A stretch of 64,000 bases of DNA, from assembly GCF_900496995.4 (NCBI RefSeq), contig NC_044014.1, forward strand, positions 3,096,501 through 3,160,500. Reading direction: 5' to 3'. Made by a program: the position numbers and the translations under genes. The stretch's first letter is position 1; the number at the start of each line of letters is the position of its first letter. Below the pieces are notes generated by a model, which made no database searches, had not been told where the DNA came from, and was given only the letters and a program-made list of their open reading frames with translations. Shown here one piece after another: positions 54,201 through 64,000 of this stretch. The stretch is from Aquila chrysaetos chrysaetos. Taxonomy: Eukaryota > Chordata > Aves > Accipitriformes > Accipitridae.

Positions 54201-55562
54201 CCAATGGAGAAAGAAAAATACATATAATGATTTTGAAGGCAAGAAGAGAAAGAGGTAGAGGCAAGCAGGGAAAGAATTAGTATTTTTCTTCTGAGAGAAA
54301 AGAAAGTTGCCCACTAACTTGGAATAGTAGTTATCCCCAAGTTCCAGCAAGACAACTTTCATGGATGCGTTAGTCAAAATGCATTATTGTCTCTGCTGTC
54401 CTACATTTATATCAACATGACTCATTGCGTATACGTTACAGAGGGTAACGTAATGAGACCTGAATTGTGCTCTGTTTGGCGTTCTTCCCAATGGGTAAAT
54501 AAACTGTTTGTAATTAAGGTAAGTATCATGTTGGTCCTTAGGTGCTGGATTTCATTTTACTTGATGCTTTTACTCTCTAGTCAGGTAATAACTCCCTCTG
54601 AAGGTGCACAAGGGACACTAATGTTTCTAGCACATCCCTGTAAGTTAGCAGCCCTTCAGGAGGCTTTTTAGAAACTGCTGCCTTGGTCAAATATTGCGTT
54701 TCTGGATTACGGGAATGCCTGGGTGGAGGAAGAGGGAGAAGGGACTTCTGAGGCTGCACGGAAACCCCAGAAAGAAAACAGATTATTTTGTTCTTTTGAG
54801 GGATGTGACTGTGAGACAGGGCATATCAACAGAATTCCCAGGTCTCATGTGAAATATCCTGATAAGTCTTGAAGTAGAGTCTTGCCATAAGCAGCTTTTC
54901 CTCTGGCAGCAAAAGTGAGAAGAAATGATTGAGCAGTTAGTTAATCCCTTCCTTCTCCCAAGCTCCACCTGTTTACCACGACAGGACCGGCTGAACACAC
55001 GTCTCATCACTGACTTTGCGAAAGATCTACTGCAACTATTATAGTTGCAACACTTTACAAGGGGATAATTTACCTCCTGTTTGTTTGGGGGGTTTTGTTT
55101 GAATGCTTAGGGGGTTTTCTTTAACTTTGTTTTAAAGATGACCAAGAAGAGCATTATATTTATTTTGGTTAAAAAAACCCACAATGAATGTATCTTGAGA
55201 TAAATGTCTATATAGGTTGGGTTTTTTTTAGCCAATATTAGACTGTCACGTAAAAGCACCATCCCCACCCCACACTAGTTACTCATACCTTTGTGTCACC
55301 TTAATGTTTGTGGGGTATTATGATGAACCAAATCTGGAATAAAATACACTGGGAAAAGACCCAACCAAAAACCTCCACAGGTCCTTATGAGATCAAACAA
55401 ACGCCATGCTGCCACACAGGAGGAGTCAGTAGGATCGGAAGGAGTAACACCGTGATAGCACTGAGATCTGGAGCGGGGTGGTGACAATCCTCAAAACCTA
55501 CAGACGTGCACGCCAAATCATGCTTTACAGAGATAAGCCCTGAATGAGTATTTCTTACGCAC
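51265..55562 (-). other. DOCK1: DOCK1 intron
   Basis: A 4,298 bp intron, donor GTGCGT (with a competing GTAAGA four bases in), acceptor TTCTTTAG. It contains a MIR fragment at 53128-53255 and an ATT/GTT trinucleotide run near 52950-52973. Confidence 0.88.
53128..53255 (-). repeat. MIR-type SINE fragment
   Basis: The plus strand reads CCCATTTTACAGATAGGGAA, then CTTGCCTGGGGCCACAAAGC, then CAGTGCCGAAGCCCGGACCA. Successive blocks align with the reverse-complemented MIR core, ending in CTCTCCTGACACTG. Better preserved than the copy at 38378. Confidence 0.8.
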
Positions 55563-55708
55563 CCATCCGAGCCAGGTCGAGAAGGTGTGCTGTCCGAGGA
55601 GATGGAAGACACCGATGCAACGGAGAGGGGTCTTGAAGACGATGGCATCGTGAAGGATCTCACCATAGACCGTGGCCGACTGCCTCGTCTATCATCCAGG
55701 CTTGAAAG
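55563..55708 (-). CDS. DOCK1: DOCK1 exon: Arg/Ser-rich linker after DHR-2
   Basis: A 146 bp exon, phase 0 in and phase 2 out, encoding LSSLDDRRG, then RPRSMVRSFTMPSSS, a Ser-rich run, and SRPGSDG completed across the junction. The region is low-complexity and presumably unstructured. It links the GEF domain to the basic and proline-rich tail and is rich in possible phosphorylation sites. The acceptor is TTTATTGCAG. The frame-preserving donor is GTGCGT starting at 55562. A second GT (GTAAGA) begins four bases further into the intron and would shift the frame (see findings). The exon is DOCK1-specific in sequence. I recall DOCK2 having a related but clearly different DDRR segment here. Confidence 0.97.
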
Positions 55709-58700
55709 CTGCAATAAAGAAATACAAGATCTTACTTCTTAAATCACAATGTAGGTGATATCTGGTTGCTAAAAGTAATGCGGAAAGATTTGATGGTTTT
55801 TCTTCCATTTCACTATATATTAACGACAAAGAAACGAATTCTAAAGAAAATCCATTTAAAGGACTAGGAAGAAATATTTAGGTCCTCATAGGCACATGTA
55901 TAATTTTAAACATATTCCAATAATTCATTTGTTTCAATGGTATTTACAAGCTTTTTTACATGTGGGCTTTAAAAACGGAGCTTTCTACAAATAACTTTTT
56001 TTCCAATCCATCTCTGCAACTGAAGTGACTGCCCTGTCAGTATATTCAAAAAAAAAAAAAGAAAAAAACCCACTAAGAGGAACTTTATGTCAAGAGAGCC
56101 AATTTACAGAGTGACATCTAGGTTAAGAAGAAAATATATGAAAGATTTTTTTTTTCAGACAATTTCATAGTTCTGAATATTTATACAAGCTTTGTTAGTC
56201 ATTAATAACTGATATATGCATAAAATAATTGAACTCTTTCAGTCAACAAATAAGAATCTCATGCTGTTTAATTACAGGTATATTTTCCACCCTGTCAAGT
56301 ACTGGTAAATTGGCCTTGTACAAGGAAGGCAGAAGCGATAAAACTCCATCAATCCTGACAATTCTTACTGGTGGGTAGAGTGAAATTAGAAAGATAACAC
56401 CACCTGCGTATGACTTTCCAGTCATCTCCCTGATGATGTAAATGTATATTATTGAAGTGACTGACATGCAAGTATCATTAATGTCAATTATTCCTGTTCT
56501 CCTTGGGAATAAATTACTATTTGAACTTTTCTCTTCCTAAATGTATTAGCAAGACGGGATCTGAAGGACTACAAATGGAACACCACTTAGAAGGATACCA
56601 CAAAGGCTGGCACATTCCCTGTAAGATCTCAGTGTTCTCATCAAAAAAAAAAAAGGTAGCATCCCTATAGACAACAGTGAAAATTAATCTCTGAAGGAAG
56701 GCCTGTCATAAAATACAACAGGATACTTCACTGGCACGTACAATTCCGCTGAGGTTTTGGGTGCTCAGAGAACGTCCCTTGGCACGTTTTTGCTGCCCTG
56801 CCTGCTGCGGCATCTCTCCTGCCGCCTCCTTAGCCCGGGATGCTCTGCCTCTCACCGAGCGGACGGCTGAAGCTCTCCCTCACCGTACCCCACACCATCC
56901 ACTCTTCAGAATAAATCTCTGTGGGATTTTCCAGAGGTAATTTGGAAACAAATTCACACCCTGCTTATATTGATGTGATTGGCGTAACATCCATACACTC
57001 AGTGGCACGCATCCGTTAGTGACCATGATCAGAACTGGATGAAGAGGGTGCTGGTTTAAGGCTGCTCAGCCGTATCTCGGTTGCTTCATTCCTTTTAGAA
57101 TCGGTTTAGTGACTGCTGCTCATCTAGGGGCAGAAGTAAAACTGGAGAACTTGTCATTGTTATCAATTTCTTTTTTTCTATTTCTCAATCTTTTATTTCT
57201 TACTTTACTAAGGACTAGATTGTGATGGAGCTCCCATCTGATATTCTGGCCCTGGAGGGTTTAAGGATGGGAAGAGAGCGAGGGCATGAAGAGGTGAACT
57301 CTTCGCAACTGTGCTTTAGACACTGAGTTTTCAGGCACAAGGCAAAAACCACAACTGCAGATGTTTTTAGCCCCATGACTGCAGAGACAGCGTTCAAAAT
57401 CTGAGCCCATGAAGTAATATCCACCTCAATACATACGTGAATTGATGCAGCACCTGCAAAAATGATGACCCAACCCCAACTGGGGCAACCATGCAATTTG
57501 GTGTTTTCATCAGGAAGCCGCCACTGACTTGCAGGGAAGCACCTGCCATTTGGTAACACGTCCTCCGCCTGCTGGGACCTGCTAACTGGCTTTCTTATTA
57601 AAAGGCAGTTAATGGGATTACAGTGCAAGGTCCTTATCTGCTTCCAGGGTGCCCGGGAAAGGCAGGGATGGAGATGAGACGGCAGTCCAAAGTGCAGGCT
57701 GGCAAGCTGGCTTTCCTGCGCCATGCCCCAATAATTCATGGTCTGCTGGTGATTTCTTTTGGTTTTAGATGGCTTTTGCTGACAGAAGGTGGATCTGTGC
57801 ACTCTTAAAGAAATAAATCACTGCTTTTTGAGATAATTTGGTTTTCATACCAGTCCTTTTTTGTGGGAAATGGTTTCTGGTATAGGTTATTCTTGAGTCC
57901 AATTTGGGGAAAATTTGGGAAAAATGTGTATTGTCCTAAGTGATACCTCACTGTTTGCTCTTTTGGAGGTAAAATTTTCTCTAAAAATCAGGTAAGTGCT
58001 ATAGCTTGAAGCCCACTTACGTATCCTGAACCACCAGGCAGGAGAGGAGCCACAACTCAACTCGCCATCACAGGGGCCAGTGGGAGGAAGACGACTGCGT
58101 GCCAGGTCATAGAATCACAGAACGGTTTGGGTTGGAAGGGACCTTGAAGATCATCTCGTTCCAGCCCCCCTGCCATGGGCAGGGACACCTTCCACTGGAC
58201 CAGGTTGCTCCAAGCCCCATCTCAGCAGCATATGCACGATATGCTGACTACCTCTGCGTTAAAGGACATACGGGTCTTTTCTGGTAAATATACGTGCTTT
58301 ATTTTCTGGAGCAGTGAGAAGGTATGTACTGCATATGCAAGTTTCGCGTACTGCTGTCGTTTCACAAATAAACCTAAAAATTATAGCATGTTTACAACAC
58401 CACTGTCAGGACTACCAGCAGACAGAGATAAAGCACACCCTGGCAGCCTTCAATATATTATTAGGACATCAGCTCTGCATAGTCAGTCCTAGAGCAACTC
58501 CAACCACTTACATCTTGGGTTTTTAAATAATTTTAAAACCCTATCATATAATAGCACCCAATCCACATGGCTTTTGACTCAATTATCAATTATATTCTGA
58601 ATTACGAAGCTGTATGCTGGCGTTTGGCCCTCCTTCCCGATGAGTAACACTCAAATTAAAAGCAGAACAAAACCCCACTGGAAACACCGCCCAATTCTTG

Positions 58701-59252
58701 GCTGTGCCTTGAAGATGAAGCAGCCACTGAAAACAGCTTGTTGGAATGAGAAAAGCCTGAACTCCAGCACTACTAAATCTCATTAGGCAGCAGCTATCTT
58801 TTTACTGCCTGCCTACATTTAGGGTGGTGCCAGAGTATGTCAGACTGCACGCTACCGTAGAGCAGCACAGCCCTCACATCTCAAAAGGAATTATATCTAC
58901 GGAAAGGTGACATTCAGCTCTAGAAAAATCATGCTATAGTGGCATTTTTTTTTTTTAACTCAAATCCTTAAAAATGGATTATTAAAGAATTATCTTGACT
59001 TTCAAGGAACAGATTCTGGCAATTTAGAAATTGTTCCCATGCTAGAACATGAAAGTACCAAGGCTTTCTGAACACCTCTTACAGAATCTGCTCAGTATTT
59101 AATAATTTGATGACCACTGAGAACGCCCAGGCAATGCTGCATCAACATTGCTTTTTTTAATCAGTGGGAATTACAACAGAGGAATACACAGTTGCCCGTA
59201 ATTTAAAGAACTTCCACGTATTTAGGAAACATGAAGTTAGCAGGTAACTTAC
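55709..59252 (-). other. DOCK1: DOCK1 intron
   Basis: A 3,544 bp intron, donor GTAAGT, acceptor TTTATTGCAG. It contains a CR1 fragment (58108-58221), A-runs near 56048 and 56642, a T run near 58945, and an unrecognised 195-codon sense-strand open frame (57215-57802), probably chance. That frame shows how long background frames get here. Confidence 0.88.
58108..58221 (-). mobile_element. CR1 LINE, 3'-end fragment
   Basis: The plus strand starts TCATAGAATCACAGAA and continues TTTGGGTTGGAAGGGACCTT, CCCCCCTGCCATGGGCAGGG and CCAGGTTGCTCCAAGCCCCA. This is the reverse complement of the CR1 3' end with its ATTCTATG-type tail. The element is 5'-truncated at about 114 bp, which is typical of CR1 insertion. 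Divergence from the remembered consensus is modest, so this is one of the younger repeats here. Confidence 0.93.
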
Positions 59253-59390
59253 GACAGCGCGGACCCCGTACTGTTTTTCCACTTTGTCCTTCAGCTGCCT
59301 GAAGCAAGCCTCCATCCGCTCGTGGAACGGCCGCAGAGCCTCCGTCACCTTCTCCCCGTGAATCCGGATCCCTTCTGCCAGGAACGGGAT
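59253..59390 (-). CDS. DOCK1: DOCK1 exon: end of the DHR-2 (Rac GEF) region
   Basis: A 138 bp exon, phase 0 at both ends, encoding 46 residues from IPFLAEGIRIHG through EALRPFHERMEACF to VEKQYGVRAV. This is the helical C-terminal end of the DHR-2 domain, which in DOCK proteins binds Rac and catalyses GDP release. The catalytic loop itself lies in upstream exons outside the window. The acceptor reads TGCTTTCCAG and the donor GTAAGT, both strong. The last residues (VRAV, joined to LSSLDD in the next exon) differ from the human VRIMPSSLDD as I recall it, but the length is the same, so the junction is sound. The start is fixed by the acceptor, not by a methionine. Confidence 0.97.
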
Positions 59391-59494
59391 CTGGAAAGCA
59401 GAGTTACGCTGCTTCAGCCTGCCCAGTCCTTCCTAAGCGGAGGGTTAGGGCAAGAATCCCACATATGTTGCAAGAGGAGTAAAAGATCTCATGG

Positions 59495-59530
59495 AATAAT
59501 AACAACAACAGCAATAATAATCATCATCAT
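59495..59530. repeat. Compound AAT/AAC/ATC trinucleotide repeat
   Basis: ATAATAACAACAACAGC, then AATAATAATC, then ATCATCATT. A short, imperfect microsatellite. Confidence 0.8.
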
Positions 59531-62500
59531 TCATTGCATATGAAGCACAACATAGTAAAAAAGGATCTAAAAATCTGTTATACATGATTTCCTTTTTTCT
59601 CTGTTAACCAAAGTCCTTTGAAATTAATACACCCATAGTTCTGTCCAGTAATCACATGCTGGAGGCACAGATGAATTTATCAGATAGCACAAATATTCCT
59701 GTGATGTTATATTCGCAGGCCCCCATACACGCTGTACTTTAAAATGGCAAACTGATGAATGATGACTCTCACACTGGGTTATTAATATCAGTCCTTTCCC
59801 AGTTTCATGAGAATAAAACCTTGAAGGAGAAAATACTTGTATGTCTTCTAAAATAAATGCTAGTTCTAAAACTGCAAATGAGCTACATCCTTGGACATGT
59901 ATATATAGCAGAGCAATATTTATTAATAAAACATATAGTTTTATATGCTATACATTTCTCCTTAGAAAAATAATTTTATTTTCTTTGGGAACAAAACAGA
60001 AGAGAAAAAAATTAGATTAATTCTCTTCTGTAATTGAAAATAATCATTTATCTTCAAGGCTTCTGTCACAAGATATCCATGCCAACACAGGATTATATAA
60101 TTAGTTCATAGTGTGGAGGTGTAGCTGACCTTTTAAAATGTTTTAAGAGAGACATTTTCATTCCCACAGCTATCCAGACACACTATTAGAGTTTTCTACC
60201 TCCAGCTTAGGAAAAATATTTCCTCTTCCAGGTCCGTTTCAGCCTACACAGTGCTCTGATTCTAACTTAGATATTCTCTGCAGCAATCAAGCTAAGAGGC
60301 TTCTTCTTAATAATTTATAATTAAATCATAATACTGATTAAAACCAGATTTTTCTAATAAGACTGAGCAGCAATCAGAAGGAGTAGCTTTATTAGTACGG
60401 AGAATAATAAATACACAGATGAATTACAGATGAACAAACTCAAGAAATCTTCTCAAGACCATTCTCTGTGATTTGGCACTATTTAAAAGGACACAGCTTC
60501 TTTTCCTAAAGGCTACAAAGAGGAGTAAGAATGACCATTTTTTTTACTGTAGCCACTTCTATTTATAGTTATATGGATTTGCACGCTATAAAAATTAAAC
60601 ATTAAAATCAGAAGACTTCCCTGCTCTGAACAAGTAAATGAATTTCCAAATTTTCATAATTATCAGGCCACACTGTGACCCTCCCATTTTGCAGGGATAA
60701 GTGGTCACTTGGCTCATCTATTTAAAAGAACCTGCTGACTTTTTAAATGGATTCTTTTAAAAAAAATCGAATTACCAAGATGAAGCACACGTGGGGTCTG
60801 AAGCTTCAGCTCTGAGATAATTTTTACAAGCAGAAAATGCACTAATGAGCCTGTCCTAGGGATCAGCCATCTCCGATCTAGAAAATCAAGCAATATGGAG
60901 GAAATTACATTTTTTTGTAGGCAAAAGTCCCAGTCAGGAAAAAAATGTAGGTGCTTCCTTCTGTGCCCCAAACGGAAGGCGCTAAGGAGGGTTTCACTGT
61001 TGGTGTACACCAGGTGCGTACCACCGGCCGTGGAGAGCTTCGGGCACTTGGAGAAGCCAATTAATAGGAGGGTTGATGGCCAGGTCTGCTGGGTTGGGTT
61101 GGGAGAAGGCGAGCACCTGAAGGCTGGTGGCCTCCGGGCACAAGAACTGTCGAGTCAAGAGCTGGAGGAACAGGCAAGAGGAGGCACCAGCTACACGGGA
61201 ATGGAAGAAGAGCAGAAACCACAGAAGGCGGCGGCTTGTTATTCCTTAACAGAAGCTGAATTTAATAAACTTCCCGTGCCTTCGCTACAGAACTTCTGTG
61301 AGATTTCAGAGTCAGGATATTTGGTCTCCCTGTCCAAGACCACTTAATCCTTTAAACATTGATCAAGTACAGAAAGAAGGTACCTTCGGACTGTTTTACC
61401 TTCTTCTACTAACTTCAAAATTCTTCCTACGTCTCCTTTCCAGACATTGACACAGGGAAATCTGGTGACGAGCGACACTGAATTTTAAACGTATACGAGT
61501 CTTTGTCAGATGCGGAGAGAGAGGCAGAATTTTGCCACATTCACGATATTGCCAATTCATTTGGCTTTGGAGCATTGCGTGGGTTTGCTTATGGCTCTAT
61601 TTCAAAAGACCCTACAGGGCGTCCTCACCTTTGGAGAGGTGAATGAAAAAGTAAAAGTAATGTGAGGAGCTGAGCTAGAAACGAATGAGCCGAATGAGAG
61701 AGGAAACCACCTCAAGATAGCGCTTACTTCATAACTCTAATCTTTCTCAATTTTACAATTTTATAAAGTTCCACTGCAACTTAAATTATTCCCTGATTTT
61801 TATTTCTTTTTTTTTTTTTTTTTAAAGATCTTGATCTGCTTGGCTGAAAAGAATGAAAAAGCCACATAGATTTGAATTATTAAAATTAATCTTAAATCTT
61901 AAAAGATAATCTTTCATAATAATGGTATCATAAAATATGATCGTAAAAACTTAGTTTGGTATGCTACAATTCTTTCAGCTATGTAGAAGCAGCACAAGAT
62001 TTTTATGTGACATACTAGTTTTGGCATGCTGTAAATACATTAACTAAATGCAGAGTGACTAACATCACCGATCATTCATTTCATTACTGTAATTTCAATC
62101 AATCATTTCATTATCTTCATGTTAAAATAAAACATCAGTTTGAAATGATGTAGTTGCATGGAAACATTTTTTTCTCAGTTGGAAAATCACTAAGATGGAC
62201 AAAACCGAACACTGCTTTACTAATGATATTTATCTGAAAAAATAATAAACAGAAAAAACCGTATACTTAAGAGTTCACAGGAATTATAAAAGGATAATAT
62301 CCTGAAGAGCATGAATTCCATAGCACAACGGAGAAACAGGTAAGGTAAGGGGATAGAAAAAAAATTTAAATTTAACTCGTCAGCTGATAATATGATTGTC
62401 AGGCTACTATTTCATATACCCAGACTGATTTATACAGCATAAAGAAAATCTCCGTGTGATTACAGATCTCCAAGCCCCACATTACTGAAAAATGAAACCT

Positions 62501-63201
62501 CATTTTTGCTTTCAATCACTGTCAAGTCCGTGATGAATTCAGACCACTGCCTGACTTGGGAAAGTTTCCGTACCACGTCCCTCTCCTGACACCAGCCGAG
62601 AGCTCCCCACCCCGCTCCCGGCTACTTACGCTGCCTCTGCTCTGCAAACTGCAGGAACTGGAGAGGAGCTTTAAAGTCTTGGGATACGCTAAACATATAT
62701 GAAACGTCTCAGGTAGTTTATAAGCCCTGATTGCCACCGTGAAATGGCTGGACCTTTTAGTGAAAAGAATTTTCAGATATAAAAGTAGTTTTTGATCCCT
62801 TTTCTCTATTTTTCTGGTTCCTGTTGTTTTGGAACTACAATACTGATGGGAAATTATGTATTTAAAACCACCAAATAATTAAAATACAATGTGATTAGCT
62901 GCCATACATATTTTCAAACAGTAATATTATTTTAATAATCAAATGTTACCAAAGTGAATCTTTGCTGAGGAAAAGTGTGTTTGTAATTAATTTGAAGTAT
63001 CGCTATCAGAGGCAAAGACAGAGAGCTGACATGAAGTTAGTCTTCTGGGATCAAATTATTTTCCTCTGTAAAACTTAAAGCTCCTAAAACCTAATATTCT
63101 GTAAAAGCTTACAAGAAAATAAATAAATAAATACATAAATTTTTTTGCAGACCAAAAGGTTTTTTATTCAGTGATAGTTTTATGGTCTTCAGAGGATTTT
63201 C

Positions 63202-63221
63202 TTTTTTTTTTTTTTTTTTTT
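63202..63221. repeat. T20 homopolymer
   Basis: Twenty consecutive T bases. On the DOCK1 (minus) strand it is an A20 run. Confidence 0.9.
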
Positions 63222-63514
63222 AATTCTGTATCTTTGGTTCTACTACCTCTAAGGTTGAAACCTATAGAAATGTAAATTATTCCCTTTATTATAAAGACAA
63301 AATTGAATATAAAAAGGCAATGATGCACTTTCTTCTGTGGGGAAAAAAGCTTCCAATCATATTGCTGTTTCTTTAGTTATCATAAAATTACCTTGAGACC
63401 ACTGGAAAATGTCCAGTATATGACTATGGAACAAAATTGGAATTGTTTCTTGTTTGTCCTGAAAAATATCCTTTGGTACATGTAAACGCAGTTCTTCATG
63501 CAAGAGGGCTCCTG

Positions 63515-63635
63515 CTTTGTCTCAGGCACAGGGCTGGAAACCTGGGTTCCATTCCCAGTTCAGGAAATATAACCTGTGTGATCTTACATTTAAATGATTT
63601 CTGCTTTAACACATCATCATAAAAACACCACGTAA
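63515..63635 (+). repeat. MIR-type SINE fragment
   Basis: The sequence reads GGGCTGGAAACCTGGGTTCC, ATTCCCAGTTCAG, then CCTGTGTGATCTTACATTTA and ACACATCATCATAAA. It follows the MIR order (GAGCCAGACTGCCTGGGTTC, AATCCC.GCTC, GCTGTGTGACCTTGGGCAAGT, CTCATCTGTAAAA), this time in forward orientation. Confidence 0.75.
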
Positions 63636-64000
63636 TTTCATATGCTTTATGAATCCTACTGGTTTTGTACCATGTTAAGTTATACAGCAAATGAAGCAAA
63701 GGTTCCACAACGTCTAGATGAATTTACTAAATATTTTGCATGCAAGTTATTTTTGCAACTCTCACATTTAATATTCTGTGCTAAAAGGTACTGTAGGTAT
63801 ACATAGAAAGTTTAATAAATGGAAAATACATTGTTTGAAGAAAGAAGTGAACATGTGAAGAAATATCGTCCCAGTGGATGCAAGCAGGAAGAGGGATTCA
63901 GGGTTAGGCATTTCATCTTACTGTCTGAGAAGAATTTCTGAAATCAGCCTTAGAAAATTAAAATGCAAAACTAAATTGCCAGTAATGCCAACCAGCATTA

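Larger units (their letters stand above)
29975..64000 (-). other. DOCK1: DOCK1 gene, 3' part (continues beyond the right edge)
   Basis: This is the terminal part of the gene for dedicator of cytokinesis 1 (DOCK180), read right to left. Six exons totalling 879 coding bases give 292 residues plus a stop, roughly the last sixth of a protein that is about 1,865 residues in human. DOCK1 works with ELMO as a cytoplasmic and membrane-recruited exchange factor for Rac in phagocytosis, migration and myoblast fusion (family knowledge). Recognition rests on near-identity of the translated exons to the vertebrate DOCK1 C-terminus as I remember it. Introns are 3,544, 4,298, 5,415, 4,221 and 9,860 bp, and the upstream one is at least 4,610 bp. 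I found no earlier DOCK1 exon between 59391 and 64000. Confidence 0.96.
59391..64000 (-). other. DOCK1: DOCK1 intron, incomplete at the right edge
   Basis: At least 4,610 bp of intron upstream of the DHR-2-end exon (acceptor TTTCCAG). It contains a compound trinucleotide repeat (59495-59530), T17 (61807-61823), an AAAT tract (63117-63139), T20 (63202-63221) and a MIR fragment (63515-63635). No further DOCK1 exon was recognised. Confidence 0.85.

Noticed and set aside
57215..57802. 195-codon minus-strand open frame in a DOCK1 intron
   Set aside because: No recognisable domain, not joined to DOCK1 exons, and DOCK1 already splices in frame around it. Used as a measure of background frame length.
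62522..62737. Minus-strand frame considered as an upstream DOCK1 exon
   Set aside because: The translation does not resemble the DHR-2 region, and no donor in the required phase follows.
1..64000. CRISPR arrays, bacterial operons, tRNA or rRNA genes
   Set aside because: None seen. The sequence is vertebrate intronic and intergenic DNA.

Overview
This is a 64 kb piece of a vertebrate nuclear genome, most likely a bird. It has long AT-rich introns, canonical GT-AG splice sites, a CR1 retrotransposon 3' end, an avian-type solo endogenous-retrovirus LTR and three MIR-type SINE fragments. I believe this LTR family occurs in birds other than the chicken group, so a neoavian species is my best guess. 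That guess rests on memory of the repeat, not on a search.

The only gene I can identify with certainty is the 3' end of DOCK1 (DOCK180, a Rac guanine-nucleotide exchange factor) on the minus strand. Six coding exons run from high to low coordinate: 59390-59253, 55708-55563, 51264-51066, 45650-45497, 41275-41130 and 31269-31174. Every splice junction keeps the reading frame. Together they encode the last 292 residues: the end of the DHR-2 catalytic region, a Ser-rich linker, a Lys-rich stretch, and a proline-rich tail with two Crk-type SH3-binding motifs, ending SVDSGIVQ. The upstream exons lie beyond 64000. The 3' UTR probably runs from 31173 to about 29975, ending after an AATAAA signal at 30000-29995 (minus strand).

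The introns hold the repeats. The last intron (31270-41129) carries a CpG-island-like block, a MIR fragment and a solo LTR of about 1 kb with a near-perfect 5 bp target duplication. The 41276-45496 intron has a tetranucleotide microsatellite, the 51265-55562 intron a MIR fragment, the 55709-59252 intron a CR1 fragment, and the intron running off the right edge another MIR fragment.

Positions 1 to about 29960 are downstream of DOCK1 and hold no gene I recognise. They contain several GC/CpG-rich patches (best at 660-1110), a cluster of CRE/C-EBP-like sites (1746-1802), a possible degraded ancient repeat (11852-11952) and simple repeats. Three minus-strand open frames with plausible splice sites (15.6-15.06, 11.5-11.17 and 1.1-0.5 kb) could be unrecognised exons, but frames as long occur by chance in the DOCK1 introns.

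I see no bacterial-type system, CRISPR array or novel multi-gene system. The observations most worth checking are a tandem splice donor in DOCK1 that would swap the normal tail for an early stop, the intronic CpG island, the bZIP-site cluster and the candidate exons.
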